This document shows positions 42,312-51,564 of a stretch of DNA of 64,000 nucleotides, one piece after another. The notes beneath the pieces were generated by a model, which had not been told where the DNA came from, ran no database searches, and worked only from the letters and a program-made list of their open reading frames with translations. Origin of the DNA: Streptomyces sp. NBC_00513 (lineage in GTDB: Bacteria > Actinomycetota > Actinomycetes > Streptomycetales > Streptomycetaceae). Within the stretch, counting starts at the first letter, position 1; every line of letters begins with the position of its first letter. Position numbers and translations under genes: made by a program. The stretch lies in the NCBI RefSeq assembly GCF_041431415.1, contig NZ_CP107845.1:1054001-1118000 (forward strand), read 5' to 3'.

Positions 42312-44042
42312 ATGCACTCCCGCATGCGCGCCCTCACCGCGGCCGCCCTGCTCGCGGGCGCCGTCACCGCAATCCCCGCGGCCCCGGCGCAGGCAGCCGG
42401 CAGCGTGGTCAAGGTGACCGGCTCCCAGGGCAACTGGCAGCTCAGCGTGAACGGTTCGCCGTACCTCGTCAAAGGTGTCACCTGGGGTCCGTCCCCGGCC
42501 GACGCCGCCCGACTCCTGCCCGACGTGAGATCGCTGGGCGCCAACACCGTCCGGACCTGGGGCACGGACGCGAGCAGCCGGCCGCTGTTCGACGCGGCCG
42601 CGAACAACGGCGTCAAGGTGGTCGCCGGGTTCTGGCTCCAGCCGGGCGGCGGCCCGGGCAGCGGCGGCTGTACGAACTACGTCACGGACACCGGCTACAA
42701 GAACACCATGCTCGCCGAGTTCTCGCGCTGGGTGGAGACCTATCGCGACCACCCGGCCGTGCTGATGTGGAACGTCGGCAACGAGTCCGTGCTCGGCCTG
42801 CAGAACTGCTACTCCGGAACCGAGTTGGAGAACCAGCGCAACGCCTACACCACGTTTGTCAACGACGTCGCGAAGGCCATCCACCGGATCGACGCCAACC
42901 ACCCCGTCACCTCCACGGACGCGTGGGTGGGCGCGTGGACGTACTACAAGCGCAACTCCCCCGACCTGGACCTGTACTCGGTCAACTCCTACAAGGAGGT
43001 CTGCGGGGTCCGGCAGGCGTGGGAGCAGGGCGGGTACACCAAGCCGTACCTGATCACCGAGACCGGTCCGGCCGGTGAGTGGGAGGTGCCGAACGACGCG
43101 AACGGCGTACCGCTGGAACCGGGCGACAAGGCCAAGGCGGACGGTTACACCGGTGCGTGGAACTGCGTCACGGGCCACCGGGGGGTGGCGCTGGGCGCGA
43201 CGGTCTTCCACTACGGCACCGAGTACGACTTCGGCGGGCACTGGTTCAACCTGACCCCCGCCGGGGAGCGCCGGCACATGTACTACGCCGTCAAGCGGGC
43301 CTACGGCGGCGACACGGCGGGCGACAACCTGCCGCCCACCGTGGCCGTGCCGTCGGTGGCGGACCCGGGGGCGGTCCCCGCGGGCAAGGAGGTGACGGTC
43401 CAGGCCCCGGCGACCGACCCGGAGGGCGATCCGCTCGCGTACGAGGTGCTGTGGGGCGGCAAGTACGTGGACGGCGGGGGCGGGCTGGTCTCGGCGCCGT
43501 CCACGTACCTGGGCAACGGCACCCTCAAGGTCACGGCGCCCGCCAGGACCGGTGTGTGGAAGCTGTACGTCAAGGCGAAGGACGGGCGGGGCAACGTGGG
43601 CGTCGAACAGCGCTCGGTCCGCGTGGTGCCGCCGCCGGTGGCCGGCACGGACGTGGCACGGGGCCGGCCGACCACCGCCTCCACCTACCAGAACGACGGG
43701 TACGGCGGCTGCCCGTGCACCCCGCAGTCGGCGACGGACGGACGCGACGACACCCGGTGGGCGACGACCTGGGCCGATCAGCAGTGGCTCCAGGTCGATC
43801 TGGGATCGGTGAGGCGGCTGAAGCACGCACAGCTGGTGTGGGAGAGCGCGTACGGGCAGGCGTACACCGTCAAGGTGTCGGACGACGGCCAGAACTGGCG
43901 GACGGCGTACGCCACTTCGTCCGGTGACGGCGGGATCGACGACTTCGACGTCGCCGCGTCGGGCCGTTACGTGCGGCTGGAGCTGACCCGGCGCGGCACG
44001 GGGTACGGCTACTCCCTCTTCCACTTCGGCGTCCATGCCTGA
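42312..44042 (+). CDS. Secreted glycoside hydrolase (TIM barrel) with Ig-like and F5/8C domains
   Basis: The product is 576 aa. The signal peptide is at about 1-29. A (beta/alpha)8 barrel covers about 30-330 with clan GH-A features: MWNVGNES (acid/base Glu near 157) and YLITETGPAG (nucleophile Glu near 250). A PKD/Ig-like domain (PPTVAVPSVADPGAVPAGKE to RVVPPP) lies at about 337-440. A C-terminal F5/8C domain (RGRPTTASTYQNDGYGGCP, RWATTWADQQWLQVDLG) resembles the one at 38919. The family is probably GH2- or GH5-related; the substrate is unknown. CCAAGGAGGCTCAGGC precedes the ATG, 54 bp after the DUF1996 stop, so they are probably cotranscribed. Confidence 0.87.
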   Translation: MHSRMRALTAAALLAGAVTAIPAAPAQAAGSVVKVTGSQGNWQLSVNGSPYLVKGVTWGPSPADAARLLPDVRSLGANTVRTWGTDASSRPLFDAAANNGVKVVAGFWLQPGGGPGSGGCTNYVTDTGYKNTMLAEFSRWVETYRDHPAVLMWNVGNESVLGLQNCYSGTELENQRNAYTTFVNDVAKAIHRIDANHPVTSTDAWVGAWTYYKRNSPDLDLYSVNSYKEVCGVRQAWEQGGYTKPYLITETGPAGEWEVPNDANGVPLEPGDKAKADGYTGAWNCVTGHRGVALGATVFHYGTEYDFGGHWFNLTPAGERRHMYYAVKRAYGGDTAGDNLPPTVAVPSVADPGAVPAGKEVTVQAPATDPEGDPLAYEVLWGGKYVDGGGGLVSAPSTYLGNGTLKVTAPARTGVWKLYVKAKDGRGNVGVEQRSVRVVPPPVAGTDVARGRPTTASTYQNDGYGGCPCTPQSATDGRDDTRWATTWADQQWLQVDLGSVRRLKHAQLVWESAYGQAYTVKVSDDGQNWRTAYATSSGDGGIDDFDVAASGRYVRLELTRRGTGYGYSLFHFGVHA

Positions 44043-44069
44043 TCGGCAGACCTGACCCTGCCGCAGGTG

Positions 44070-44106
44070 CCGCGCGCCGTCCGGTCGACCACCGGGCGGC
44101 GCGCGG
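44070..44106. terminator. Bidirectional terminator hairpin
   Basis: A 16-bp stem (44070-44085 with 44091-44106, one G-U wobble) and loop CGACC lie between the convergent glycoside hydrolase and oxidoreductase genes. Confidence 0.8.
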
Positions 44107-44136
44107 TCATGTCCGCGGCAGCCGGCTCGGAGGCCG

Positions 44137-45084
44137 TCAGACCTCCAGGATGATCTTCCCGGCGGTGTGTCCGTCCTGGCTGAGTTCGAAGGCGGCGGCC
44201 AGTTCGGAGAGCGGGAAGGTCTTGGCGACGGTGACGCCGAGCCGTCCGGTGTCGGCGAGCCCGCCCAGGGCGGCGAGGTCGTCGCCGACGGGGCGCACCC
44301 ACATCCACTGGCCGTCGGCGCCGAGCACGTCGGGGTCGGCGATGGAGGCGTGCCGGCCCCCGGGGGCGAGGACGGCCTTGGTGACGTCGAGGACGCCGCC
44401 CACGAAGTCGGCGACGACGCTCACCCCGTCCGGGGCCAGTTCCCGGACCCGTTCGGTGAGGCCGTCCCCGTAGGCGACGGGTTCGCAGCCCAGCTCGCGG
44501 AGCCGGTCGTGGTTGCGCGGGGAGGCCGTGCCGATGACGCGGGCGCCGAGGGCGCGGGCGATCTGAACGCCGAGGGAGCCGACGCCGCCGGCCGCGCCGT
44601 GGATGAGGACGGTGTCGTCCTGACCGGTGTCGAGGCGGGTGAGCAGTTGGTAGGCGGTGAGGCCGGCCAGCGGCAGTCCGGCCGCCTCCTGCCAGCTGAG
44701 CGAGACGGGCTTCGGCGCGAGGGCCCGTACCGGCACGGTGACGAACTCGGCGAAGGTGCCACCGTGCACGTAGTCCTTGCGGGCGTAGGCGATGACCTCG
44801 TCGCCCGCGGTGAACTCGGGTGTGTCGATGCCGACGTACTCGACCGTCCCGGCCACGTCCCAGCCGGGGATCACGGGGTACACGACGTCCATGAGGCCGT
44901 CGAGGCCACCCGCCATGATCTTCCAGTCGACCGGGTTGACGGAGGCGCACCTGACCCGGACGAGGACCTCGCCGGGCCCGACCTTGGGGACCGGCAGCCG
45001 GGTCTCGGTGAGCACCTCCGTCCCGCCGTACGTCTCGTACACCATCGCCCGCATGGTGCCCTCGGCCTCGACGTTCAACGACAT
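44137..45084 (-). CDS. NADP-dependent quinone oxidoreductase-type medium-chain dehydrogenase
   Basis: The product is 315 aa. It has the MDR zinc-less fold: an N-terminal GroES-like domain (GPGEVLVRVRCASVNPVDWK), cofactor loop HGAAGGVGSLGVQIARALGARV, and C-terminal HTAGKIILEV. The catalytic zinc Cys ligands are absent, as in quinone reductases. ATG 45084 (after AAGGTGGGACGC) is used; ATG 45054 (MRAMVYETYGG) is the alternative conserved family start. The gene is monocistronic between two terminators. Confidence 0.92.
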   Translation of the reverse strand: MSLNVEAEGTMRAMVYETYGGTEVLTETRLPVPKVGPGEVLVRVRCASVNPVDWKIMAGGLDGLMDVVYPVIPGWDVAGTVEYVGIDTPEFTAGDEVIAYARKDYVHGGTFAEFVTVPVRALAPKPVSLSWQEAAGLPLAGLTAYQLLTRLDTGQDDTVLIHGAAGGVGSLGVQIARALGARVIGTASPRNHDRLRELGCEPVAYGDGLTERVRELAPDGVSVVADFVGGVLDVTKAVLAPGGRHASIADPDVLGADGQWMWVRPVGDDLAALGGLADTGRLGVTVAKTFPLSELAAAFELSQDGHTAGKIILEV

Positions 45085-45141
45085 GCGTCCCACCTTTCCG
45101 CGCGCGGCTGGAATCATCTGTTCCGCATCTCATCACGAAAG

Positions 45142-45176
45142 GCCGTGCCCGCCCCGGGAAGCGGGGCGGGCACGGC
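45142..45176. terminator. Terminator of the sugar-uptake operon
   Basis: A 14-bp perfect stem GCCGTGCCCGCCCC with its complement and a 7-nt loop lies just past the GH1 stop. Confidence 0.85.
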
Positions 45177-45194
45177 GCGGGAAACCGCCGGGGC

Positions 45195-46586
45195 TCAGAG
45201 CGCCCGGTGGGCGGCGATCAGGTCGGCGTAGTGGGCTCCGCTGGTCTTGACGGTGCGTTCCTGGGTGTCGTAGTCCACGCGGACCAGGCCGAACCGCTTG
45301 TCGTAGCCGTACGCCCATTCGAAGTTGTCGAGCAGGGACCACGCGTAGTAGCCGGCCACGGGCGCGCCGCGGCGGGCGGCGCGGGCGCAGGCGGCGAGGT
45401 GGGCGGTCAGGTACGCGGCGCGTTCGGGGTCGTGGACGCTGCCGTCCGGGGCGACGGTGTCCGGGTAGGAGGAGCCGTTCTCGGTGACGTCGATGCGTCG
45501 GGCGCCGTACTCCTCGGTGAGTCGCATGAGCAGCGTCTCGATGCCGCTCGCGTCGACCTCCCAGTCCATGCCGGTGCGCGGGACTCCGGGCAGGTCGATC
45601 TGGCGGGCGTGGGGGGCGGGTCCGGTCGGGTCGGCGACGACGGTCTGCGGGAAGTAGTAGTTCAGGCCGATCCAGTCGAGGGGGGCCGCGATGGCGTCGA
45701 GGTCGCCGGGGCGTTCGGGGAGGTCCACGCCGTAGACCTCGCGCATGTCGGCGGGGAAGCCTCGGCCGTGGACGGGGTCGAGCCACCAGCGGTTGACGTG
45801 TCCGTCCATCCGTACGGCGGCCGCCCGGTCGGCGTCACGGTCGGTGGCCGCCTGGACGGTGGAGAGGTTGTTGACGATGCCGATCCGCGCGCCGGGGGCG
45901 GCGGCGCGGATGGCACGGGTGGCGAGGCCGTGGCCCAGCAGGAGGTGGTAGGAGGCGCGGACGGCGGCGGTGAGGTCGGTGAGACCGGGGGCCATCTTGC
46001 CCTCCAGGTGGCCGATCCACGCCGAGCAGAGCGGCTCGTTGAGGGTGGTCCACTGGGTGACCCGATCGCCGAGGCGCTCCGCGACGACGTGCGCGTACGA
46101 GGCGAAGGCCTCGGCGGTGGCGCGCTCGGGCCAGCCGCCGCGGTCCTGGAGGGCCTGGGGCAGGTCCCAGTGGTAGAGGGTGACGGACGGGGTGATGCCG
46201 GCGGCGAGCAGGCCGTCGACCAGCTGGTCGTAGAAGTCCAGGCCCTTGGCGTTGACCGGCCCGTCGCCGCCGGGCACGACGCGGGGCCAGGCCACCGAGA
46301 AGCGGTAGGCGTTGGTGCCGAGTTCCTTCATCAGGGCGATGTCGTCCCGCCAGCGGTGGTAGTGGTCGCAGGCGGTGTCGCCGTGGTGGCCGCCGTCGAT
46401 GGTCCCGGGGGTGTGGGAGAACGTGTCCCAGATGGACGGGGAGCGGCCGTCCTCGGCCACCGCGCCCTCGATCTGGTAGGCGGAGGTGGCGGTGCCCCAG
46501 GCGAAGTCGCGGGGCAGCGCGCCGAGGTCGACGGCGCCGTGGACGGTGGCGTGCACGGTGTCGAGGCGGGTTTCGGAAAGGGTCAT
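45195..46586 (-). CDS. GH1 beta-glucosidase
   Basis: The product is 463 aa. The family 1 N-terminal signature [17 protein letters not shown] is present, with acid/base Glu in TLNEP (near 183) and nucleophile Glu in [10 protein letters not shown] (near 369). No signal peptide is present, so it is cytoplasmic and hydrolyses imported beta-glucosides such as cello- or laminari-oligosaccharides. Its ATG overlaps the permease stop by 4 nt. It is the last gene of the binding-protein/permease operon, like the ceb/bgl systems of Streptomyces. Confidence 0.96.
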   Translation of the reverse strand: MTLSETRLDTVHATVHGAVDLGALPRDFAWGTATSAYQIEGAVAEDGRSPSIWDTFSHTPGTIDGGHHGDTACDHYHRWRDDIALMKELGTNAYRFSVAWPRVVPGGDGPVNAKGLDFYDQLVDGLLAAGITPSVTLYHWDLPQALQDRGGWPERATAEAFASYAHVVAERLGDRVTQWTTLNEPLCSAWIGHLEGKMAPGLTDLTAAVRASYHLLLGHGLATRAIRAAAPGARIGIVNNLSTVQAATDRDADRAAAVRMDGHVNRWWLDPVHGRGFPADMREVYGVDLPERPGDLDAIAAPLDWIGLNYYFPQTVVADPTGPAPHARQIDLPGVPRTGMDWEVDASGIETLLMRLTEEYGARRIDVTENGSSYPDTVAPDGSVHDPERAAYLTAHLAACARAARRGAPVAGYYAWSLLDNFEWAYGYDKRFGLVRVDYDTQERTVKTSGAHYADLIAAHRAL

Positions 46587-47461
46587 TTGACGGCTCCTGC
46601 CGTGAGTCCGGCCACCAAGTACCGCTGGAGCAGCAGGAATCCGGCGACGACGGGGATGCTGACGACGAGCGAGGCGGCCATGATCTGGTTCCAGTACACG
46701 TCGTTCTGCGTGGAGTAGCCCTGCAGTCCGACGGCCAGGGTGCGGGTGGTGTCGTTCGTCATGACCGAGGCGAAGAGGACCTCTCCCCAGGCGGTCATGA
46801 AGGCGTACACGGCGACGGCGACGATGCCGGGGACGGCCGCGGGGACCACGACCCGAAACAGCGCCCCGAGGGGGCCGCAGCCGTCCACGGTGGCGGCCTC
46901 GTCGAGGTCGCGGGGCACCGAGTCGAAGTACCCGATGAGCATCCAGATGGAGAAGGGGAGGGAGAAGGTCAGGTAGGTGAGGATCAGCCCGCCGCGGGAG
47001 CCGTAGAGGGCGACTCCGGTGGTGTTGCCGATGTTCACGAAGATCAGGAACAGCGGGAGCAGGAAGAGGATGCCGGGGAACATCTGGGTCGACAGCACGG
47101 TGACGGTGAACAGGCGCTTGCCTCGGAAGCGGTAGCGGCTGACGGCGTACGCGGCGAAGACGGCGATGACCACGGAGCAGACGGTGGCGGCGCCGGCCAC
47201 GATCAGCGAGTTCAGGAAGTACTTGGCGAGCGGGACGGTGTGCCAGATGTCGATGTACGGGCGGACGGTGAGCCCGCTGGGGATCCACCGGAAGGCGCCC
47301 GCGACGTCGGCCGGCGGCTTGAGGGAGCTGGTGATCATCACGTAGACGGGCAGCGCCACGAAACCCGTGAGCAGGGTGAGGAAGACGGCCCGGATCACCT
47401 TGAAGGACAGGGGCGGGTCGAGCGCGGAGCGGGTGCGTGCCCGGGGGCGGTGGTCAGGCAT
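46583..47461 (-). CDS. Carbohydrate ABC transporter permease (MalG-type)
   Basis: The product is 292 aa with six transmembrane helices. The EAA loop at about 190 reads [21 protein letters not shown], which contacts the ATPase. Overlaps at both ends (8 nt with the upstream permease, 4 nt with GH1) show tight coupling. No ATPase gene is in the operon; in Streptomyces the shared MsiK ATPase commonly serves such transporters. Confidence 0.95.
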   Translation of the reverse strand: MPDHRPRARTRSALDPPLSFKVIRAVFLTLLTGFVALPVYVMITSSLKPPADVAGAFRWIPSGLTVRPYIDIWHTVPLAKYFLNSLIVAGAATVCSVVIAVFAAYAVSRYRFRGKRLFTVTVLSTQMFPGILFLLPLFLIFVNIGNTTGVALYGSRGGLILTYLTFSLPFSIWMLIGYFDSVPRDLDEAATVDGCGPLGALFRVVVPAAVPGIVAVAVYAFMTAWGEVLFASVMTNDTTRTLAVGLQGYSTQNDVYWNQIMAASLVVSIPVVAGFLLLQRYLVAGLTAGAVK

Positions 47462-48434
47462 CGGCGTCCCTCCGGCCTCGGGTGGTCAGGAACAGGTACC
47501 CGGCGGTTACCAGCAGCAGGAAGAGCAGCAGCAGGACGGACATGGCGGAGCCGGTGCCGAAGTTCCAGGTGACGAAACTGGACTGGTAGATGTGGATGGA
47601 GATCAGGTCGGCGGCCTCGGGGGCGGATTTGCCGAACAGCACGAACGGCGTGTTGAAGTCGTTGAAGGTCCACAGGAACAGCACGAGGATCAGGACCTGG
47701 TTGACCGCGCCGACCGAGGGCAGCGTGATCCGGCGGATCTGCTGCCAGATGCCGGCGCCGTCGAGGGCGGCGGCCTCGTACAGCTCCTTCGGGACGTTCT
47801 GGAGGGCCGCCATGACGATCAGGAAGGCGAACGGCCAGCCCTTCCACACGGAGACGATCAGCAGGGCCCAGAAGCTGTTGTCTCCGAGCAGCCAGAAGGT
47901 GTGCTCGGCCCCGCCGAGGCCGAGTTGGTCGTGGATGACGTGGTTCACCAGGCCGTTGTCGCGCTGGAACATGAACGCCCAGGTGATGACCGCCGCGTAG
48001 ACGGGCAGGGCGTACGGCACCAGGAACAGGGCGCGCAGGAAGCCGCGGCCGCGGAAGTTCTCCTGCATGAAGACGGCGGCGGCGGTGCCGAGGAACCAGC
48101 ACAGGGCCACGGAGAGCAGGGTGAACAGGCAGGTGGTGAGGAAGGAGCCCAACAGGGCCTCGCCGACGGGTCGGTTGACGTCCACGGCGAGGTCGTAGTT
48201 GTCGAAGCCGGTCCAGGGGGCGCGGGACCAGTCCCGGATGAAGAACTGGGTCAGTTCCCGGAAGCTCATCAGGATGCCCATCACCATCGGGACGAGGTGG
48301 ATGAGCAGTTCGAGGAGGAGTGCGGGCAGGAGCAGGAGGTAGGGCAGGGCGGCGCGGCGCACGCGACCGGTGCCGCGCACCCGGGTCGCGGTGCGCCGCA
48401 GCCGTCCGGCGCCTTCCGTGGTCACGGAGGTCAT
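47454..48434 (-). CDS. Carbohydrate ABC transporter permease (MalF-type)
   Basis: The product is 326 aa with six helices. It has an Arg-rich N-tail and the EAA loop YEAAALDGAGIWQQIRRITLP near 225. It forms the heterodimeric channel with the downstream MalG-type protein. It starts 10 bp after the binding-protein stop. Confidence 0.95.
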   Translation of the reverse strand: MTSVTTEGAGRLRRTATRVRGTGRVRRAALPYLLLLPALLLELLIHLVPMVMGILMSFRELTQFFIRDWSRAPWTGFDNYDLAVDVNRPVGEALLGSFLTTCLFTLLSVALCWFLGTAAAVFMQENFRGRGFLRALFLVPYALPVYAAVITWAFMFQRDNGLVNHVIHDQLGLGGAEHTFWLLGDNSFWALLIVSVWKGWPFAFLIVMAALQNVPKELYEAAALDGAGIWQQIRRITLPSVGAVNQVLILVLFLWTFNDFNTPFVLFGKSAPEAADLISIHIYQSSFVTWNFGTGSAMSVLLLLFLLLVTAGYLFLTTRGRRDADA

Positions 48435-48444
48435 CGGGCGGTGC

Positions 48445-49764
48445 TCACTTCGACATCTGCTGCTGGGCCTTGGTCAGTTTCGCCTTGACCGACTCGGTGG
48501 TCACCGGGTTGCCCGCGGCGGCCTCGGCGAACAGCTCCTTCACGGCGGTGCCGACGGCGGTCTCGAACTGGGACTCCTCCGGCACCTGGGGCAGCGGGGC
48601 GGCGCTCGTGCCGAGGGTGTCGCGCAGCACGGTCAGATCGTCGGTGGCGAACGCGCCGTCGGTCTGGGCGGCCTTGACCGGCGGAATGGACCCGTAGGAC
48701 TTGTTGAGGACCTTCTGCTCCTCGTCGCTGGTCATGAACTTCACGAACTTCAGCGCCCCGTCGATGTTGTCGGTGTTCTTGAAGACGGCCATGTTGATGC
48801 CGGCGACCATGGAGTTGGTGTTCTTCCCGGCGCCGGGCGTGCCGCCCGCCGGGACGGGGGCGGGGGCCACGCCCCAGTCGCCCTCCTCCATCCCGTTGGC
48901 CTTGAAGCTGGTGGCGGCGCTCTGCCACAGGACCATCGCCGTCTTGCCGTTGGCGAAGTCCTGGAGGGACTGGTTCTTGTCGTACTCGGCGTTGCCGGGC
49001 GCGATGATCTTGTCCTTGGCCATCAGGTCGACGTACTGCTTGACGGCGTCGACGTTGCCGGGGCTGTCGAAGGTGGGCTTGCCGGCGCCGTCGAAGAACT
49101 CCGCGCCGTGCTGCTTGGAGAACACGAAGGCCTGATGGATGTTGTTCGACAGGTTCGAACCCTCGGCGCCGAGCGCCCACTTGCCGTCCTTGGACAGCTT
49201 CTGGCCGATCGTGACCATCTCGTCCCAGGTGGCCGGGGGCTTCTCGACGCCGGCGTCCCGGAACATCTTCTTGTTGTAGTAGAGCGCGTACGACATCGAG
49301 TACAGGGGGACGGCCGCCGGGTCCTTGCCGGTCGCGCCGGCCGAGCCGATGGCCGAGGCGACGAAGCGGTCCTTGCCGCCGATGGCGTCGAAGTTCTTGG
49401 CATCCCAGGGCAGCAGGGCGCCGGTGGCCTGGAGGGAGGAGGACCAGGTGTTGCCGATGTTGAGCACGTCCGGGCCCTGGCCGGAGGCGGTGGCCGCGAG
49501 GATCCGGTTGAGGAGGTCGGACCAGGGGACCACCTCCAGCTTGACCTTGATGCCGGTCTGCTGCTCGAACCTCTTCAGCTCCGGGCCGAGGGTCGCCTGG
49601 TCCGCCGCGATGTCGGGGCCCTGGTTGGAGGCCCAGTAGGTGAGCTCCTTGGGGGCGGTGTTGCTGGCGCCCCCGCTGTCCGCGGAGCCGCCGCCGCATG
49701 CGGTGGCGGCGGCGAGGAGGGCGGATGTGACGGCGACGGCTGCGGCGGCTCTGGTTCTGCGCAT
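48445..49764 (-). CDS. Sugar-binding lipoprotein of ABC transporter
   Basis: The product is 439 aa. The signal ends in lipobox ATAC followed by GGGSADSGG. The mature part has extracellular solute-binding family 1 features (ELTYWASNQGPDIAADQAT, WSDLLNRILAATASGQGPDVL, NGKTAMVLWQSAA). The ligand is probably a beta-gluco-oligosaccharide given the linked GH1. ATG 49764 follows AAAGGG; the longer open frame to 49911 lacks a signal at its start. It is first in the operon. Confidence 0.94.
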   Translation of the reverse strand: MRRTRAAAAVAVTSALLAAATACGGGSADSGGASNTAPKELTYWASNQGPDIAADQATLGPELKRFEQQTGIKVKLEVVPWSDLLNRILAATASGQGPDVLNIGNTWSSSLQATGALLPWDAKNFDAIGGKDRFVASAIGSAGATGKDPAAVPLYSMSYALYYNKKMFRDAGVEKPPATWDEMVTIGQKLSKDGKWALGAEGSNLSNNIHQAFVFSKQHGAEFFDGAGKPTFDSPGNVDAVKQYVDLMAKDKIIAPGNAEYDKNQSLQDFANGKTAMVLWQSAATSFKANGMEEGDWGVAPAPVPAGGTPGAGKNTNSMVAGINMAVFKNTDNIDGALKFVKFMTSDEEQKVLNKSYGSIPPVKAAQTDGAFATDDLTVLRDTLGTSAAPLPQVPEESQFETAVGTAVKELFAEAAAGNPVTTESVKAKLTKAQQQMSK

Positions 49765-49926
49765 GGCGGATCTGGCCCTTTCGGGAGGGTCGGGAGGAGG
49801 CCTGCGAGTGGCGAACGGCGTATGACGGGTGGTGCGGGGGTTGAGGCACCGTACGGCGTCGTCCGTGCCGTGCGGCGCCTCGTGGTGGTGCGCACGGCGC
49901 CTTGTGGGCACCCGCTCCGTCCAGGC

Positions 49927-49949
49927 CTTAATTTAGGACGTGAGTTAAG
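49927..49949. promoter_or_regulatory. Probable ROK-regulator operator (CTTAA-N13-TTAAG)
   Basis: Inverted arms CTTAA and TTAAG flank TTTAGGACGTGAG in the divergent gap between the binding-protein and ROK genes. TTA-rich sites of this form are typical for ROK repressors of Streptomyces. Confidence 0.65.
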
Positions 49950-50021
49950 CCTCGCGAAAGGGTCGCGTCAAGGGGTCGCGCAGGGGTATGTTGCGCTGGA
50001 TGTCACTGCGGAAGGGGCCGG

Positions 50022-51320
50022 ATGACCACAGGGCGTAGCGGACGAACAGTGCGGGACCTGCGGCGCGGCAACCGCAGCGTGGTACTCCGGCAGCTGTACT
50101 TCGGCGGCCCGATGAGCCGTCAGGAACTGGGCCCGGCCACGGGACTGAGTTCCGGATCCGTCAGCAACGTCGTCGGCGAACTGGTGGCCGACGGCCTGCT
50201 GGAGGAGGCCGGGATCGTCGACTCGGACGGTGGCCGCCCCCGCACCCTCCTCAGGGTCGCGCCGGGCAGCGCCCACATGATCGGCGTCGATGTCGGCGAA
50301 ACCCGCGTCCGCGTCGAGCTGTTCGACCTCACGCTCACGGAACTCGCGCGCACGGAACTCCCGTTGCAACCGCGCGGCTGCTACGACGTCGGCCCGATCG
50401 TGGACCACGTCCGCACCGGGATCGCCACCGTGCTCGCCGAAGCCGGGGTCGGGACGGACCGGCTGCTGGGCGTCGGGGTGGGCGTGCCCGGGATAGTGGA
50501 CCGGGACGCCCCGGGCGGAACGGTGGTGCACGGTCAGACCATCGGTTGGGACGCCGTGCCGCTGGAGGCGCTGCTGCGCGCGACCAAGGCCCTGCCGGAG
50601 GAGGTCCCGTACATCATCGACAACGGCGCCCGGACCCTCGGCCAGGCGGAGATGTGGTTCGGGGCGGGACGCGGAGCGCGCGAGGCCGTGGTCGTCCTCT
50701 TCGGCTCGGGCGTCGGTGCGAGCCTGATCACCGACGGCGCGGGCACCGCGCTGGAGTGGGGACACCTGACCGTCTCGGTGCGCGGGCGGCGCTGCCGATG
50801 CGGGGCCCGGGGCTGCCTGGAGGCCTACACGGGCGCCGAGTCGGTGCTGGCCCGGTGGGCGGAGCGGGACGGCGGCGCCGGGGAGGCGATGGACGCGGTG
50901 GACGAGGAGGAGGCCCTGTCGGCCCTGCTGGCGGCGGCCCTCGCCGGGGACGCGGTGGCCGTGGACGTCCTGGAGGAGACGGCCGAGTACCTGGGCGCGG
51001 GCCTCTCGGACCTCATCAATCTCTTCCGTCCCGAACGCATCCTGATCGGCGGCTGGGCGGGCCTGCTGCTGGGCCCGCACATCCTCCCGTCGGTACGGGA
51101 ACACGCGACGCGGTACTCCCTGCGCCACCCCGCGGACCGCGTCACCATCGACCTGGGGTCCCTCGGCCCGGACGCGGTGACGGTGGGCGCGGCGACGCTG
51201 CCGCTGTCCGCGTTCTTCACGGCGGGCGGCCGACGCAGGCTCCCGGAACCGCCGACCGAGCAGCCGGGCTGGCAGACGGCCCTGGAGGTCCGGGGCGGAC
51301 CGGCGGGCCGCCCGGGGTGA
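50022..51320 (+). CDS. ROK-family transcriptional repressor
   Basis: The product is 432 aa. The N-terminal winged helix is PMSRQELGPATGLSSGSVSNVVGELVADGLLEE. The ROK sugar-kinase-like domain follows with VGVPGIVD, the ROK signature FGSGVGAS and the zinc site CRCGARGCLEAYTG. It most likely represses the divergent ABC/GH1 operon until a sugar ligand binds. AAGGGGCCGG before the ATG is the ribosome-binding site. Confidence 0.94.
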   Translation: MTTGRSGRTVRDLRRGNRSVVLRQLYFGGPMSRQELGPATGLSSGSVSNVVGELVADGLLEEAGIVDSDGGRPRTLLRVAPGSAHMIGVDVGETRVRVELFDLTLTELARTELPLQPRGCYDVGPIVDHVRTGIATVLAEAGVGTDRLLGVGVGVPGIVDRDAPGGTVVHGQTIGWDAVPLEALLRATKALPEEVPYIIDNGARTLGQAEMWFGAGRGAREAVVVLFGSGVGASLITDGAGTALEWGHLTVSVRGRRCRCGARGCLEAYTGAESVLARWAERDGGAGEAMDAVDEEEALSALLAAALAGDAVAVDVLEETAEYLGAGLSDLINLFRPERILIGGWAGLLLGPHILPSVREHATRYSLRHPADRVTIDLGSLGPDAVTVGAATLPLSAFFTAGGRRRLPEPPTEQPGWQTALEVRGGPAGRPG

Positions 51321-51472
51321 GCGGTGCCCGATCGCGGGGCCGGCCGATGAGCGGGTGACCCGCGATCGGCCGGCGGCGGGCCTGACGGGACTGCGTGGCT
51401 CGGGCGGGGCGGGTGGGCCGGCGGGACGGGAGGCGCGGCGCGGGCCAGTGCGGCGCGGGCAGGAGGGGACGG

Positions 51473-51535
51473 CTCGGCGCGGGCGACTGGTACCGAGTGG
51501 GGGCTCGGCGTGGGAGGCCGGTACCGAGGAGGGGG
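51473..51535 (+). repeat. 31/32-bp direct repeat, 2 copies plus partial third
   Basis: Units at 51473-51503 and 51504-51535 each start CTCGGCG and contain GGTACCGAG. A partial third copy begins at 51536. They lie in the otherwise featureless 244-bp gap between convergent ROK and LacI genes. Confidence 0.75.
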
Positions 51536-51564
51536 CTCGGCGCGGCCCGGCGCCGCGGGCGGGG

